Shown here piece by piece: positions 24,889 to 33,935 of a stretch of DNA of 64,000 nucleotides (position 1 is the first letter of the stretch; each line of letters begins with the position of its first letter). This DNA is from Desulfomonile tiedjei (GTDB taxonomy: Bacteria; Desulfobacterota; Desulfomonilia; Desulfomonilales; Desulfomonilaceae): the NCBI GenBank assembly GCA_016218715.1, contig JACRDG010000048.1, positions 310,001 to 374,000 of the forward strand. The letters run 5' to 3'. The position numbers and the translations under genes are program-made. The notes beneath the pieces are model-generated. The model did no database searches. It was not told where the DNA came from and worked only from the letters and a program-made list of their open reading frames with translations.

Positions 24889-27800
24889 GCATCGCCTCCG
24901 GATTCTTGCCGTAAAGGGCGATTTCCCCCGTCTGGCCGTGGATGATCATCTTACTCCCCACAACCACCCCAAGGTCGTTGAACCGAACCATTTCAGGTTT
25001 ACCGGAGAACTTGACTATCTGCTGGGCCTGGCCGACGTAGACCTTGCCGAGCGCTTTGGATATGTCCGCAGCGTGGGCGCCTCTCCCGCCAAGCCGACTG
25101 ATCAGAGCGGTGGGTACCGGGAGTGAGAACACCTCTTCCATGATCTCTTCCGGGATCGGATCGTTGACCACGAAGATGAACCCGTCGAGCTTTTCCGTTT
25201 CGGGGAGGGGGTCGTTCATCGCATCGATGATGGACTGCGCTTTGTTGATGTGCCGGAACGGCGCGATCTGGTTCTTGTCGGTCACCATGATCCCCCGAAA
25301 GATCTTGCCCGATACTCCGGTTCCGCGGGCGATAACCCGGTACCCCGACTTCTCGAGCGACGGGACTCTTTCCTTTCGCTCGCGGTCTTTTCGGACCTGG
25401 AGTATATAGACCTTCCCTTTCTCGATGGTGTACTCGAGACGAGTGTCAAGGTGCAAGTCTTCGGCGGTCTTGAACAGTACGGAAGAGAGTTCCTTCCATA
25501 CACCCGGCAGTTGTGACGCGAGGGTCTCTTGGCTCTGCCAATGGTCGTAGACGGGGACTGTCTGGACTTTCCCGTTCACCACGTCGGTTCCCTGATCGGC
25601 GAGCGCGAAGTCGCCACGCAGGTCCATCGTAAACGGATCGTACGAGATTACGCCGGTCCCCGAGGTCTCACGCTCCATATTGCCGTATACCATGCCCTGA
25701 ACGATCACCGCGGTGCGCCAATTCCCGTAAATTCTCGCAGCCTCCCGGTACTTTCTTGCAGGCTCGGCTTCGAACGACCGCATGACCGCGACGGCGCTGT
25801 GGAGGAGAATATCGATGAGCCGGCCGTTGTCCAGCATTTCCACCACCTGCGGAGCGAGTTCGGCCACCCGTTGCTTGTAGCTGAACGCCAACGCCTTCAT
25901 TTGATCTGCGCTCAACAGGGCCTTACGTTGGATTTGCAGCCGGGTCTTGTGAGCGTCGATGATCTCCTGGAATTCGTCCCTTCCTACGCCGAAAACCGAT
26001 TGGGTAAACTCCTGGAGAAAGCGCCGGTAGCAGTCATAAGCAAACCATGGATCTACCGTTTTGGCTAGTCGTTCCGCAATTTCGTCGTTGATTCCCACGT
26101 TGGTGATCGTCAGCATCATGCCGGGCATACTGATCCGCGAGCCCGAACGCACGGAAAAGAGAGCCGGGTTGGACGGGTCGCCAACCGACCGGCCCCAGTC
26201 GCGACCGAGGCGTTCCACCGCAGCGGTCAGGCCGCCTCGAAACTCGGGATCGTTGAGCATTTCGTTGCCCGGTCGGATGGGCTGATCGGTCGTGATGACA
26301 AAATAGGCCGGCGTGTTGGCGGCAAAGCGCAGTAACGACGCCTTCAGGCCTATTCTGCAAGGCGAAACATCCTCCCCGGACGGAAAGTAGAATGGGAGGG
26401 AGCGTTTCACCCCCTTTCCTTTCCACGTGACCTTACGGCCGGATTCGGCGAGCCGTTGGTTCAAGAACAGCTCCACCTTGTCCAGGAACGTCTCCAGGAC
26501 CCTCAGATTGCCGTCTCGCGCCTGCAGATCGGACACGTACAGCGTCTTTAGATAGTTCTTGAAAAAATCGGTGTCCGGGATCTCCTTGAGCGTGGTCAGG
26601 TCTCTGAGCCTGCGGGGAAGTCTTTCCATGGAACAATACGAAAGAAACTGGTCGAACGGTTCCTCGAAGCGGCTCCGGTAAAAGGCATACACATCGTCCA
26701 GCTCGCTCTTGGTGACTCGCAGCAGATCCCGCACCTTGTCGAACGTCAGCCCAAGGACCGCCGCGCGGCTGAGGTCCCGACCCGCTTGAAGCAGATAGTA
26801 CGAAGAATGCCCGTTTACGGAAACTCCCCGCACGAGCAGGTCGAGAAACGTTAGCGCCAGAGCTAGGTTCTCGTGGGTGATCTGCTCGAAATGCTGGTTG
26901 TTGATGCTCGTGGCCAGCGTCTCCTGGAGTGCTTCCAGTTTCAGATCCCTGTTGAAATTCTCGAAGCGCTCCTCAATGTATGTCGCTTTTTGCGCGTACG
27001 CATGACCGGCTTTTTTCGCGCGCAGCACGACGGGAGTACCTGGCTGCTCCCGCGACAGGCGTTCCATCTCCCGAATGTAGTCTTCGGACCCCTCGGTCAG
27101 GGTGACAGGCGCGGGGAGCGGCTCTCGGCAATCGGGGATCAGAAACCGCCGCTTGATTTCCTGGCGCTCGAAGATGATCCGGTTCAGTCTTTCCAGATCG
27201 TCCTCGACCGTCGAACCCTCGGCGGTCTCCCGCGTGATGAAGTACTTGGTGTGCAGTCCCTTTGTCAGCTCGATGACGTCGAGAACCATCCGTCGCGAGA
27301 ATTCCGGCCAGGTCGGATCGCTGCGGTACCGCGCGGTGTCCAGCGGGATAAGCCCCATGAGCGCGTTCTTTTCGGATAGATCGATGTGGAGATCCACGAA
27401 GATGCGTGCACAGAGATCTTGTATCCCCTGTGCTTCTTCGGGTGAACACCAGCTTTCCATGCCGAGATAGGGCATGGACTCGGGAGGCATCCAGTCTGCG
27501 ATGGCTTCACGGTTCCCGGTCGCGAAGTATTTCACGATCCCCAGACAGAAGTAGAAATTCTCGATGCTCCCCATCCAGTGGATGTCGCCCCTGAGCTTGC
27601 CGAGGAAGTTCCCGATGGGTTTGACACCGCGATTGGCCAGCTCCTTGGCGAGGCCGGCCGCGGTGAGTCTGACCGCCTCGAGCGGGCCGATCTCCTTGAA
27701 CGAATGCGGGATGGCTTTGATCAGGGTCCGGATCAGAAAGTGGGTGATCGCCGAATTGGACCGCAACAGGCACGAGATCGGATAGTGGATCATGTCTTCG

Positions 27801-29365
27801 TCGCAGATGTGCGCCCCACCGATTTCGATCTGAACGATGAGGTACGGGATGAGCCGGTGCATGATCCGGGGATTGGAGGCCACAATGGCGCACAGGCACT
27901 TCAGGTGCTGCACGTGGGCCAACGCGGCGCCAGCATCTTCTGCCAGTACGAGAGGTTCACCGGTGTCGTCGTCTTCGATGGCAAACTTTCGTGGGCGAGG
28001 TGCGATCAAGGGCCCGCGAATGAGATGATCGATCAACTCCTGGGCCATCAAGAAGTAGCCCTGCCTGCCCAGGGTGCAGCCGAGCGATGAGATGGCTCTG
28101 AGCGATGAGATGACCGTTGCGATCTCCTCCGAACCGTACGCTCGGTCGAGAAACAGCGTGGCAAAGAAATCCACGAGGTCGCGGGAGGCCTTCTTTCGCG
28201 TCTTCTCGAGCCGCAGAACAATCTGGCACACCCCTTCAATGAGGAGTTGTTTGACCTCCGGCTTGTCCACTTCCAGGATCTGGGTCGCAAGAATCTTGGA
28301 GAACGCCTCCTGAATGGCCGGCGAGAGCGAGTCGATCATGTCCTGAAAGGCCGACAGGATACTGCGCCAGTCTTCCGGGACACTCTTGATGAAGGCAATT
28401 CCCGAAGAGATGGCCGCCTCGTCGACAGGGGCACCTCTGTCAAGGGCCGTCCGATAGCTTGCCTTTCGTCTGTCGATCTCCGGAGCCGAATGAAGCTCGA
28501 TCCGTTCCAGGACTTCGGTTCGGAACCGCCCCTCGTACGATGCGCCGCAGCGATCGACCGCTGCCTTCAGGGTTTGTATGAGGTGTGTCGGGCACGGACG
28601 GAGCTGATCGAGCGCGGTCATAAGGGCTGCGGCCGCGAGGAGTCTGACGCGGGGCTCCAGAGCATCGCGGATCTCGTCAGAACGCCTGTTCAACGCCCCT
28701 TTGATGCCCAGATATGCAATGACACGGCGCTCAAACGGATTGATCGCAACGCGGAAGAGCCTGTGGATCAGAAAATCAAGACTTTTTTCCAGGTATGGCC
28801 GATACAGGTCGATTGCTCGGTCGTCCGCGGACTTCAGGATGCTCTCCACCAGGCGACACAGAGCGTATTCACCTTCGGCCCGAGCCTGGGCATCGAACGG
28901 TTGGACGCTGACCGCGAAGAGAAAGCCAAGGAAGATCTCCATCACTTCCGAAAGGTGATCGGCCAGCGATTGATCGTCCCGTTCGAGCGAGTACCGGGAA
29001 AGGGTCCTCACGAGATCGAGCCAGTTTGGAATGTCGTACAGGATGGGGATCAGGTTTTCCCGAATCGCTTCCCGCCTACCCTGGAAAGGGGTTATGTAGA
29101 CGAGTCGTTCCAGCTGTTCCCTGGGAAACTTCGGGAAAAGGATAACGCTCGAATCTACCAGCCTCATGTCGATGAGCTGCGGCGCAGCCTCAGCTCCGGT
29201 GCGATCCAGGACCGCAAGCACCGTCGCAAGGTTCTGCACTTCCAGGCGGCAACCACCGGCGAACGCGGTGCCGGCCGAATGCAATACCTCGGCCATGCCC
29301 GCTATCTGATACGGGTTCAGCGGCTCCTTCTCGGTAACCTGCCTGATCAGGTCTTTGACGTCCAC
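24881..29365 (-). CDS. Very large PPDK-like protein: helical N-terminus, ATP-grasp and phosphohistidine-type domain
   Basis: About 1494 residues. Residues 1 to ~990 are mainly helical and match no family I know. The last third is related to pyruvate phosphate dikinase/PEP synthase. An ATP-grasp part (about 1000-1325) has [14 protein letters not shown] (1071-1084), [14 protein letters not shown] and [17 protein letters not shown] swivelling domain has [16 protein letters not shown], in which the phosphorylated His (about 1431) is kept but the preceding Ser/Thr is Ala. The PEP/pyruvate barrel that normally follows is missing, so the phosphoryl acceptor is unknown. I prefer the GTG at 29365 (GAGGGG 6 bases upstream) to the TTG at 29389. 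It overlaps the sigma-54 activator, suggesting one regulatory unit. Confidence 0.88.
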   Translation of the reverse strand: MDVKDLIRQVTEKEPLNPYQIAGMAEVLHSAGTAFAGGCRLEVQNLATVLAVLDRTGAEAAPQLIDMRLVDSSVILFPKFPREQLERLVYITPFQGRREAIRENLIPILYDIPNWLDLVRTLSRYSLERDDQSLADHLSEVMEIFLGFLFAVSVQPFDAQARAEGEYALCRLVESILKSADDRAIDLYRPYLEKSLDFLIHRLFRVAINPFERRVIAYLGIKGALNRRSDEIRDALEPRVRLLAAAALMTALDQLRPCPTHLIQTLKAAVDRCGASYEGRFRTEVLERIELHSAPEIDRRKASYRTALDRGAPVDEAAISSGIAFIKSVPEDWRSILSAFQDMIDSLSPAIQEAFSKILATQILEVDKPEVKQLLIEGVCQIVLRLEKTRKKASRDLVDFFATLFLDRAYGSEEIATVISSLRAISSLGCTLGRQGYFLMAQELIDHLIRGPLIAPRPRKFAIEDDDTGEPLVLAEDAGAALAHVQHLKCLCAIVASNPRIMHRLIPYLIVQIEIGGAHICDEDMIHYPISCLLRSNSAITHFLIRTLIKAIPHSFKEIGPLEAVRLTAAGLAKELANRGVKPIGNFLGKLRGDIHWMGSIENFYFCLGIVKYFATGNREAIADWMPPESMPYLGMESWCSPEEAQGIQDLCARIFVDLHIDLSEKNALMGLIPLDTARYRSDPTWPEFSRRMVLDVIELTKGLHTKYFITRETAEGSTVEDDLERLNRIIFERQEIKRRFLIPDCREPLPAPVTLTEGSEDYIREMERLSREQPGTPVVLRAKKAGHAYAQKATYIEERFENFNRDLKLEALQETLATSINNQHFEQITHENLALALTFLDLLVRGVSVNGHSSYYLLQAGRDLSRAAVLGLTFDKVRDLLRVTKSELDDVYAFYRSRFEEPFDQFLSYCSMERLPRRLRDLTTLKEIPDTDFFKNYLKTLYVSDLQARDGNLRVLETFLDKVELFLNQRLAESGRKVTWKGKGVKRSLPFYFPSGEDVSPCRIGLKASLLRFAANTPAYFVITTDQPIRPGNEMLNDPEFRGGLTAAVERLGRDWGRSVGDPSNPALFSVRSGSRISMPGMMLTITNVGINDEIAERLAKTVDPWFAYDCYRRFLQEFTQSVFGVGRDEFQEIIDAHKTRLQIQRKALLSADQMKALAFSYKQRVAELAPQVVEMLDNGRLIDILLHSAVAVMRSFEAEPARKYREAARIYGNWRTAVIVQGMVYGNMERETSGTGVISYDPFTMDLRGDFALADQGTDVVNGKVQTVPVYDHWQSQETLASQLPGVWKELSSVLFKTAEDLHLDTRLEYTIEKGKVYILQVRKDRERKERVPSLEKSGYRVIARGTGVSGKIFRGIMVTDKNQIAPFRHINKAQSIIDAMNDPLPETEKLDGFIFVVNDPIPEEIMEEVFSLPVPTALISRLGGRGAHAADISKALGKVYVGQAQQIVKFSGKPEMVRFNDLGVVVGSKMIIHGQTGEIALYGKNPEAMRG

Positions 29366-29681
29366 CGGGGTCCCCTCAGCGTTCAACAATCTGCAATTTC
29401 AGGGTAAATCATTGTTGGGCGAACCGCAAGGAAAACGGCACACCCCGGTGGGGGGTTACGATGAAGCCGAGTATTACTATGGTCAAGTACGGTCGTGGAT
29501 GAGTGTCGGCCTTCAGAGGCTCGTGGTTCAGGAGCCACAGCTGGAGAGGCTGGCCGTGGCTCCCGATTAAGCAGCCCGAATTCGGCTCGCGAAATATCGC
29601 TTACGGAGGCGAATATCATGGGGAGAGCGGCCGGCGAGATGTCGGCCCCACTGAACACCCCGGGGCAGGGTAACGGATCTC
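29366..29681. repeat. Intergenic region with a degenerate family A repeat
   Basis: Within this gap, 29621-29670 reads GGGGAGAGCGGCCGGCGAGA, TGTCGGCCCCACTGAACACC, which is the family A hairpin and its CCCCACTGAACA flank in decayed form. No protein gene or clear promoter for the large downstream gene is seen. Confidence 0.6.
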
Positions 29682-30218
29682 TTATCGGCCCGCGCATCCC
29701 CGCAACTGTTCCTGCGCGCCACACTCCAAATCTGTGGGAATAGCCTCTTTACCGCGCTGCCAGTCAATCCCGTTCTCTTGCAGCAGAGACTTCACCTTCT
29801 GATAGACCCCGCCTACGATTCTGGGACACCTGGTTGGCGGTATGCTCGGATTGTCCTCAGTTATGTCGCGGCATCTGATTCCTCCGTACTCGGCTCCGTA
29901 TTTGGCGGTAAACCATTCCACAAGCTCATTGATCATGAACTTCAGCGCGGGGTTGTCCGGCTCTTCGGCCGTGCCCTTCCCCGCGTATAGCCCGAGCAGG
30001 CAAGCGCCTCCTGTGAGAGAGCCGCAAACTTCCCCGGAAAAACCAATGCCGCCGGCTAGCGCGGATACGGCCCGTATGAGATCCGGATTGGCCTTGCCCT
30101 GTGCCTCAAGGCCCATGGACACGAGGATTTCGCTGCAATGAAAACCGTGCTGCACGAGTTCGAACATCCGTAGCTGCTCGGCAGAAAGCCCAGCTCCTGA
30201 GAAAGCAATATTCTTCAT
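29682..30218 (-). CDS. C_GCAxxG_C_C (DVU_1555-type) redox protein
   Basis: 178 residues with the family layout: an N-terminal helical part with a Cys (HGFHCSEI), the glycine/cysteine-rich centre GFSGEVCGSLTGGACLLGL, and C-terminal Cys residues (IRCRDI, TRCPRI). These Cys-rich proteins are common in sulfate reducers and clostridia, and some are encoded beside redox enzymes; the reaction is not known. The ATG at 30218 follows GGGG by about 8 bases. Relative to the name pattern, the second motif residue is Ser and the third Leu, an accepted family variation. A repeat-rich gap lies upstream. Confidence 0.85.
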   Translation of the reverse strand: MKNIAFSGAGLSAEQLRMFELVQHGFHCSEILVSMGLEAQGKANPDLIRAVSALAGGIGFSGEVCGSLTGGACLLGLYAGKGTAEEPDNPALKFMINELVEWFTAKYGAEYGGIRCRDITEDNPSIPPTRCPRIVGGVYQKVKSLLQENGIDWQRGKEAIPTDLECGAQEQLRGCAGR

Positions 30219-30377
30219 GATGTTTCCCCTTCCTTCAATCACCGCGTCGATGCATTGCACTTGTAAGACGGGGGAGCCGGGTCAAAGGTTACACGTGTCC
30301 GTATCGATAAGCTGTTCTGCTGGAGAATGACGATTCCCCAGCAGCCCTTTTGTAGCTACGGTGTCTCCCTTGGAATC

Positions 30378-30776
30378 CTTAGTGCTCTGTGGCGTAAATA
30401 CGGTCGCGTCTTTTGCGTCACCCACCAGTGCTGCATGTTGCGTCCCGGAGGGACGCACCTTGAATAGCCACGGGTTTCAGAGAGTGTCTCAAAACTCTCG
30501 ACACAGAGGACATCGTGGCGCGACTCGCTCTAGAAGGCTCAAAAGAACCCTCACCCCAACCCTCTCCCACGGGGAGAGGGGGCTCTCAGTGGCGCCGGCA
30601 TCTTGCCGGCGATTTCCCTCTCCCCTTGGGAGGGCGAGGGCGGACGGCGTAGCACGATAGTCATCGCTTCCAGGGTTTTGAGACGGTTTCGAAACCCGTG
30701 GCTACCGTTGGTCAGCCCCTTCGGGGCTGCGCAGTTGTTCTGAATTCGTGACCGTATTTGTGAAAATTGTACTAAG
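30378..30776. repeat. Nested repeat block bounded by family C inverted repeats
   Basis: CTTAGTGCTCTGTGGCGTAA, ATACGGTCGCG (30378-30409) and its inverted counterpart ending GACCGTATTTGTG..GTACTAAG (about 30746-30776) form the outside. Inside lies a perfect 13-base pair, AGCCACGGGTTTC (30466-30478) and GAAACCCGTGGCT (30691-30703). Inside that is a family E element containing a family A core. No gene is present in 30219-30801. Confidence 0.7.
30548..30640. repeat. Palindromic repeat family E, copy 2
   Basis: CCCTCACCCCAACCCTCTCC, GGGGAGAGGG, CTCAGTGGCGCCGGCATC, TTGCCGGCG and CCCTCTCCCCTTGGGAGGG. It aligns with the reverse complement of 11374-11476, with the CCGGC-AAGAT-GCCGG hairpin in the same place. 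Confidence 0.7.
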
Positions 30777-30801
30777 CGAACGACAGGAGAGAAGCGCCGG
30801 T

Positions 30802-31797
30802 CTATTCTCGGAGCGCGCTCAGGATGCCCAGTGCCTCTTCCACAGCCTCGCGGACATCCGGATCGGGATCGTTGAGGCTGTTCTGCAGGGCCGGGATCGC
30901 TACCGGGTTGCCGATCTTCCCGAGCAATTCGGCCGTGTCGCCTCGCAATCCGATGTCCTCGTGGGTGAGGAGCGTGATGAGATCGGGCACGATGGGGTCA
31001 AGGGAGTGGGGACTCTCCGCCAGGGCCTCTTCCATTGCCACCAGAGCCCCCATGCGCGAAGAGAATTCGTGCGACGTGTACAGCGGGAGTATCGCTTCGG
31101 GCTGGTCTTCCTTGCACAGGAGCACTCCCGCGTCTTCAGCTCGCCCGGACTGGATCATGGAATTGAGGATCGAGGTAAACGAATCGGTCGCGCCGGATTC
31201 GAGGACGCTTCCCACGAGTTGCGGCAATTCAATAGAACCGACCAGGGTGAAAGCCTCATTGATAATGGTGGTCGGAGTGGCCTTCACCTTGAACCGATCG
31301 GCCATGTCCTGGAACTGCACCGCATCGACCACTACGGCCGAAATCAAGGGTTGGCAAACGGCCAGAGAGAGCACTTGCCGGACGACGCGCGGACAGTGCG
31401 GACATACCGGTGCGATGAGAACCAACGCGTCGGTGGAAACTTTCAACTCGTCCAGTGGTGGCAACGCAGGATCGATTGGAGGGGCCTTGGCACCACCCAC
31501 CCACATGAGAGCATCCAGGAACGGACCGAATTCCGGCCCCTCGGGAACCGCCAAGTAGTGGATATTCCCAACACCCTCCGAGGCCACCGTGATTGAGGGT
31601 TTTTCCGGGAAAACAGGTCGGAGGTCGTCCGCGAGCTCTATGCGATTCATCGACACGCCGCTGATCTGACGTGCCGTGTTCAACAGATTGGCTTGAAACC
31701 GATCTTCGGTCCCACCGGAGTTGAGCTGGAGGTATACGGGGCGAGACATCTTCTTCGCCGCTGCCTGGATTTGCTCCAATTCCGCGTTTGAAAGCAC
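30802..31797 (-). CDS. Thioredoxin-fold protein with C-terminal HEAT repeats
   Basis: 331 residues. The centre is a glutaredoxin/thioredoxin-like domain with redox motif C132-P-H-C135 (LIAPVCPHCPRVV) and a cis-proline loop ATPTTIIN; the N-terminal ~110 residues may be a second, inactive thioredoxin fold, as in PDO/AhpF-N proteins. Residues about 240-331 form HEAT-like repeats (VPDLITLLTHEDIGLRGDTA, IPALQNSLNDPDPDVREAVE). I chose the GTG at 31797 because GAGGGG lies 6 bases upstream. A disulfide reductase docked by HEAT repeats to a partner protein is the natural reading; the partner is unknown. Confidence 0.85.
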   Translation of the reverse strand: MLSNAELEQIQAAAKKMSRPVYLQLNSGGTEDRFQANLLNTARQISGVSMNRIELADDLRPVFPEKPSITVASEGVGNIHYLAVPEGPEFGPFLDALMWVGGAKAPPIDPALPPLDELKVSTDALVLIAPVCPHCPRVVRQVLSLAVCQPLISAVVVDAVQFQDMADRFKVKATPTTIINEAFTLVGSIELPQLVGSVLESGATDSFTSILNSMIQSGRAEDAGVLLCKEDQPEAILPLYTSHEFSSRMGALVAMEEALAESPHSLDPIVPDLITLLTHEDIGLRGDTAELLGKIGNPVAIPALQNSLNDPDPDVREAVEEALGILSALRE

Positions 31798-31943
31798 GTG
31801 GCACCCCTCGTCTGTAGGCATTCAGCTCGAATGACCCTTCGGACGGATACTTCACCAGCCCCCCCGCAGAACCTCGCGCGGTACGACCCTTTGGAGACGA
31901 ACTGGAGGAGCGAGCAAAAAGCTGACTGGCCCGTGTACCAGCG

Positions 31944-32291
31944 TTACCGGCTACCGGGAACAAAGTTCGTGATCACCTGCCCGGAACCGGGAGCAACCTG
32001 ATAGGGATTTTGCGCACCGGTCAGAGGGGCCGGCATGTAGGACCACAAGTAGCTGCCGACCGAATATGCGCCCTTCGCTGCAAGAGGAATGATCCCGTTC
32101 TGCGCGTACGGACCCGTCTGGGGGGCTTGCTGGCCGCCGGGCTGCTGTGGGGGAGGTCCGGCAAAAGTGGGTTGGCCATACATGTTCATCGGTCCGCTAT
32201 AGTTCTGGTCGTATGCGGAAGTTTCCTGGGCAAAGGCCCCGGTTGCGCATACGGTCATGGACAATCCTAGTATCAGAGCAAGCGCTTTCAT
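31944..32291 (-). CDS. Small exported protein of unknown function
   Basis: 115 residues: signal peptide (ALALILGLSMTVCATGAFAQ) and a Pro/Gln/Gly-rich mature part (FAGPPPQQPGGQQAPQTG) ending in GQVITNFVPGSR. No family recognised. GAGG precedes the ATG at 32291 by 7 bases. It is divergent from another small exported protein gene; a CATAAT box upstream could serve as its -10. Confidence 0.7.
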   Translation of the reverse strand: MKALALILGLSMTVCATGAFAQETSAYDQNYSGPMNMYGQPTFAGPPPQQPGGQQAPQTGPYAQNGIIPLAAKGAYSVGSYLWSYMPAPLTGAQNPYQVAPGSGQVITNFVPGSR

Positions 32292-32366
32292 GAATCGACC
32301 TCGCGGAGTTACTGCATTATGGTGAAAATACCACAAGCAAGCAAAAAAATAAAGGCTTTCCCGTGC

Positions 32367-32396
32367 TTGACAAAAGCAATAGGAATATGGGATAAT
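32367..32396 (+). promoter_or_regulatory. Sigma-70-type promoter
   Basis: TTGACA (32367-32372), an 18-base spacer and GATAAT (32391-32396), 33 bases upstream of the ATG at 32429. The -35 is consensus and the -10 has five of six bases. Confidence 0.75.
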
Positions 32397-32428
32397 TAGC
32401 AACTTTCAGTCCACTGGAGGTTCGATTG

Positions 32429-32758
32429 ATGCGTAAAGGTTTTACAATCTTGTTGTGCGCCTTGCTGGCGCTCGCTTTGGCCGCACCGGCTTTTGCGGAC
32501 GTGAAGACCAAGGGCAAGGCCTCTATCCCGGCTCGCGTCTATGCGAGCGGCGCGGCTGCCACCGACCGGGTCGCGTATGCCGCGACGCGCGTTCTAAAGA
32601 CGTCCTTCAGCGTGTTTAACCCGTGCCTCGATTTCGTCAAGGGGTGTACGGACGTCGTCCTCACTCCTATCGGAAAGCCGTTCGACTACATGGAGAAAGC
32701 CATGGCAAAGAGGTGGTGCCCGCCGACCGCTAAAGCGCGGCCTGCCGAGAAACGTTAG
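32429..32758 (+). CDS. Small exported protein of unknown function
   Basis: 109 residues: a clear signal peptide (GFTILLCALLALALAAPAFA) with likely cleavage after AFA, then a basic mature part with three cysteines (NPCLDFVKGC, RWCPP). GGAGG lies 8 bases before the ATG, and a near-consensus promoter lies just upstream, so it should be well expressed. I do not recognise the family. Confidence 0.75.
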   Translation: MRKGFTILLCALLALALAAPAFADVKTKGKASIPARVYASGAAATDRVAYAATRVLKTSFSVFNPCLDFVKGCTDVVLTPIGKPFDYMEKAMAKRWCPPTAKARPAEKR

Positions 32759-32928
32759 TACCGCAAGGTGCATTGGTAGTTTGTTCGATTAAGGGGGATC
32801 GGCAGGGAGTAGCGAGAATCCGGGGCTGCCGGTCTGATCGGTGATTGTGGCCGTTCATGGGGCGCATAGCCGCCTCAAGCGCGGTCAGTAGTTACCGGTG
32901 ATTGACTCCTTGCCGATGTGGAGGGTGT

Positions 32929-33519
32929 ATGATCTGGAGGATTAGCGGGGTTGTCCTCTTGGTGTCGTTGTGTGCCGCTCATACGGCTGTCGCACAGTCC
33001 AGGCCGGTCTATCCGTATGCCATCCCTATTTGCGCCGTCATCATCAACGAGCTGAGCGAGGGCAGAGTGAGTTTGAAAGATGCCAGAGAGGTGGCCCTTG
33101 CCATCGCGCAGGCGGGGAACAAACACTTTGGCCGGGTGACCTGCGGAGACATGTGGCTCTTTATGGCGATCGTCTATGTGGAGAGTGGCTTCAAGAACAA
33201 CATTATCAACGAACAGAACTGTCATGGGATGTTCCAGGTTCACGCGCCTTCGTGGGCCCGAAAATTCGGCGTGAAATATTCCGATCTGCTCAAGCTCCAG
33301 ACCAACGCGGACTGCGGGATCGGCGTATTCAAATACTATCTCCATTTGTACAAGACCCTCGTGCCGGCTTTGAGCGCGTACAACAGCGATCATCCGCGTG
33401 CTGCGATCGGTTACGCCGGCGCGGTGCTCGGTGCGCGCAAAAAGATCAAAAGGAGATACACCGAACTCTACCATGTCGTGCACGAAGGCAAACGGGTGGC
33501 CTTTCAGCGCCCCATGTGA
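32929..33519 (+). CDS. Exported lytic transglycosylase (SLT domain)
   Basis: 196 residues. A signal peptide (SGVVLLVSLCAAHTAVAQ) is followed by a lysozyme-like SLT domain with AIVYVESGFKNN (catalytic Glu in the ES motif), CHGMFQVHAPSWARKFGV and ALSAYNSDHP. Such enzymes cleave the glycan strands of peptidoglycan in the periplasm. GGAGG is four to five bases before the ATG at 32929. It belongs to a run of small exported proteins (31944-33814). Confidence 0.87.
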   Translation: MIWRISGVVLLVSLCAAHTAVAQSRPVYPYAIPICAVIINELSEGRVSLKDAREVALAIAQAGNKHFGRVTCGDMWLFMAIVYVESGFKNNIINEQNCHGMFQVHAPSWARKFGVKYSDLLKLQTNADCGIGVFKYYLHLYKTLVPALSAYNSDHPRAAIGYAGAVLGARKKIKRRYTELYHVVHEGKRVAFQRPM

Positions 33520-33559
33520 CGCATCTGGCGGCTTCACGAAAAAAACTATTCGGTTCTGC

Positions 33560-33814
33560 TTAGCGGGGAGGACCGTACAGGAACGGTGCGGCGAGTGAAC
33601 TCATCACGTCCCACGGATTGAAGGGGGTCGGGTTGTGGTCCATCGGTATGTACGGATCGTGACCCTGGGGGTAGCATTGAGATACCGGCCCGGTAGGAGG
33701 CGCCAGGTACTGGGGGATGCAGCTCACACAACCACCCAGAGCCATCAGAGCGGCCATAATGACGATAAACATCGTGATTTTGCGAATGGTTCTCAAGCAC
33801 TGACACCTGTACAT
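33560..33814 (-). CDS. Small lipoprotein
   Basis: 84 residues with a basic N-terminus, a hydrophobic stretch and the lipobox LGGC (MFIVIMAALMALGGCVSC), then a short Pro/Tyr-rich tail. Signal peptidase II would cleave before the Cys. An internal ATG (Met15) is an alternative start. Its end is 40 bases from the end of the convergent transglycosylase gene. Function unknown. Confidence 0.6.
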   Translation of the reverse strand: MYRCQCLRTIRKITMFIVIMAALMALGGCVSCIPQYLAPPTGPVSQCYPQGHDPYIPMDHNPTPFNPWDVMSSLAAPFLYGPPR

Positions 33815-33935
33815 ACACAGAGTGGGGTCATATTACCCCTTTTTCTCGGTCACTTCAAGCCAAAAAGCTCCCAACCGGCAATCGTCCATTGAAGCGGGGG
33901 GAATTGAGACGGTGATCCCTTACCGCACGCGGCAT

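Noticed and set aside
28247-29407. A 386-codon open frame on the + strand
   Set aside because: Antisense to the N-terminal part of the PPDK-like gene; no recognisable domain, no ribosome site.
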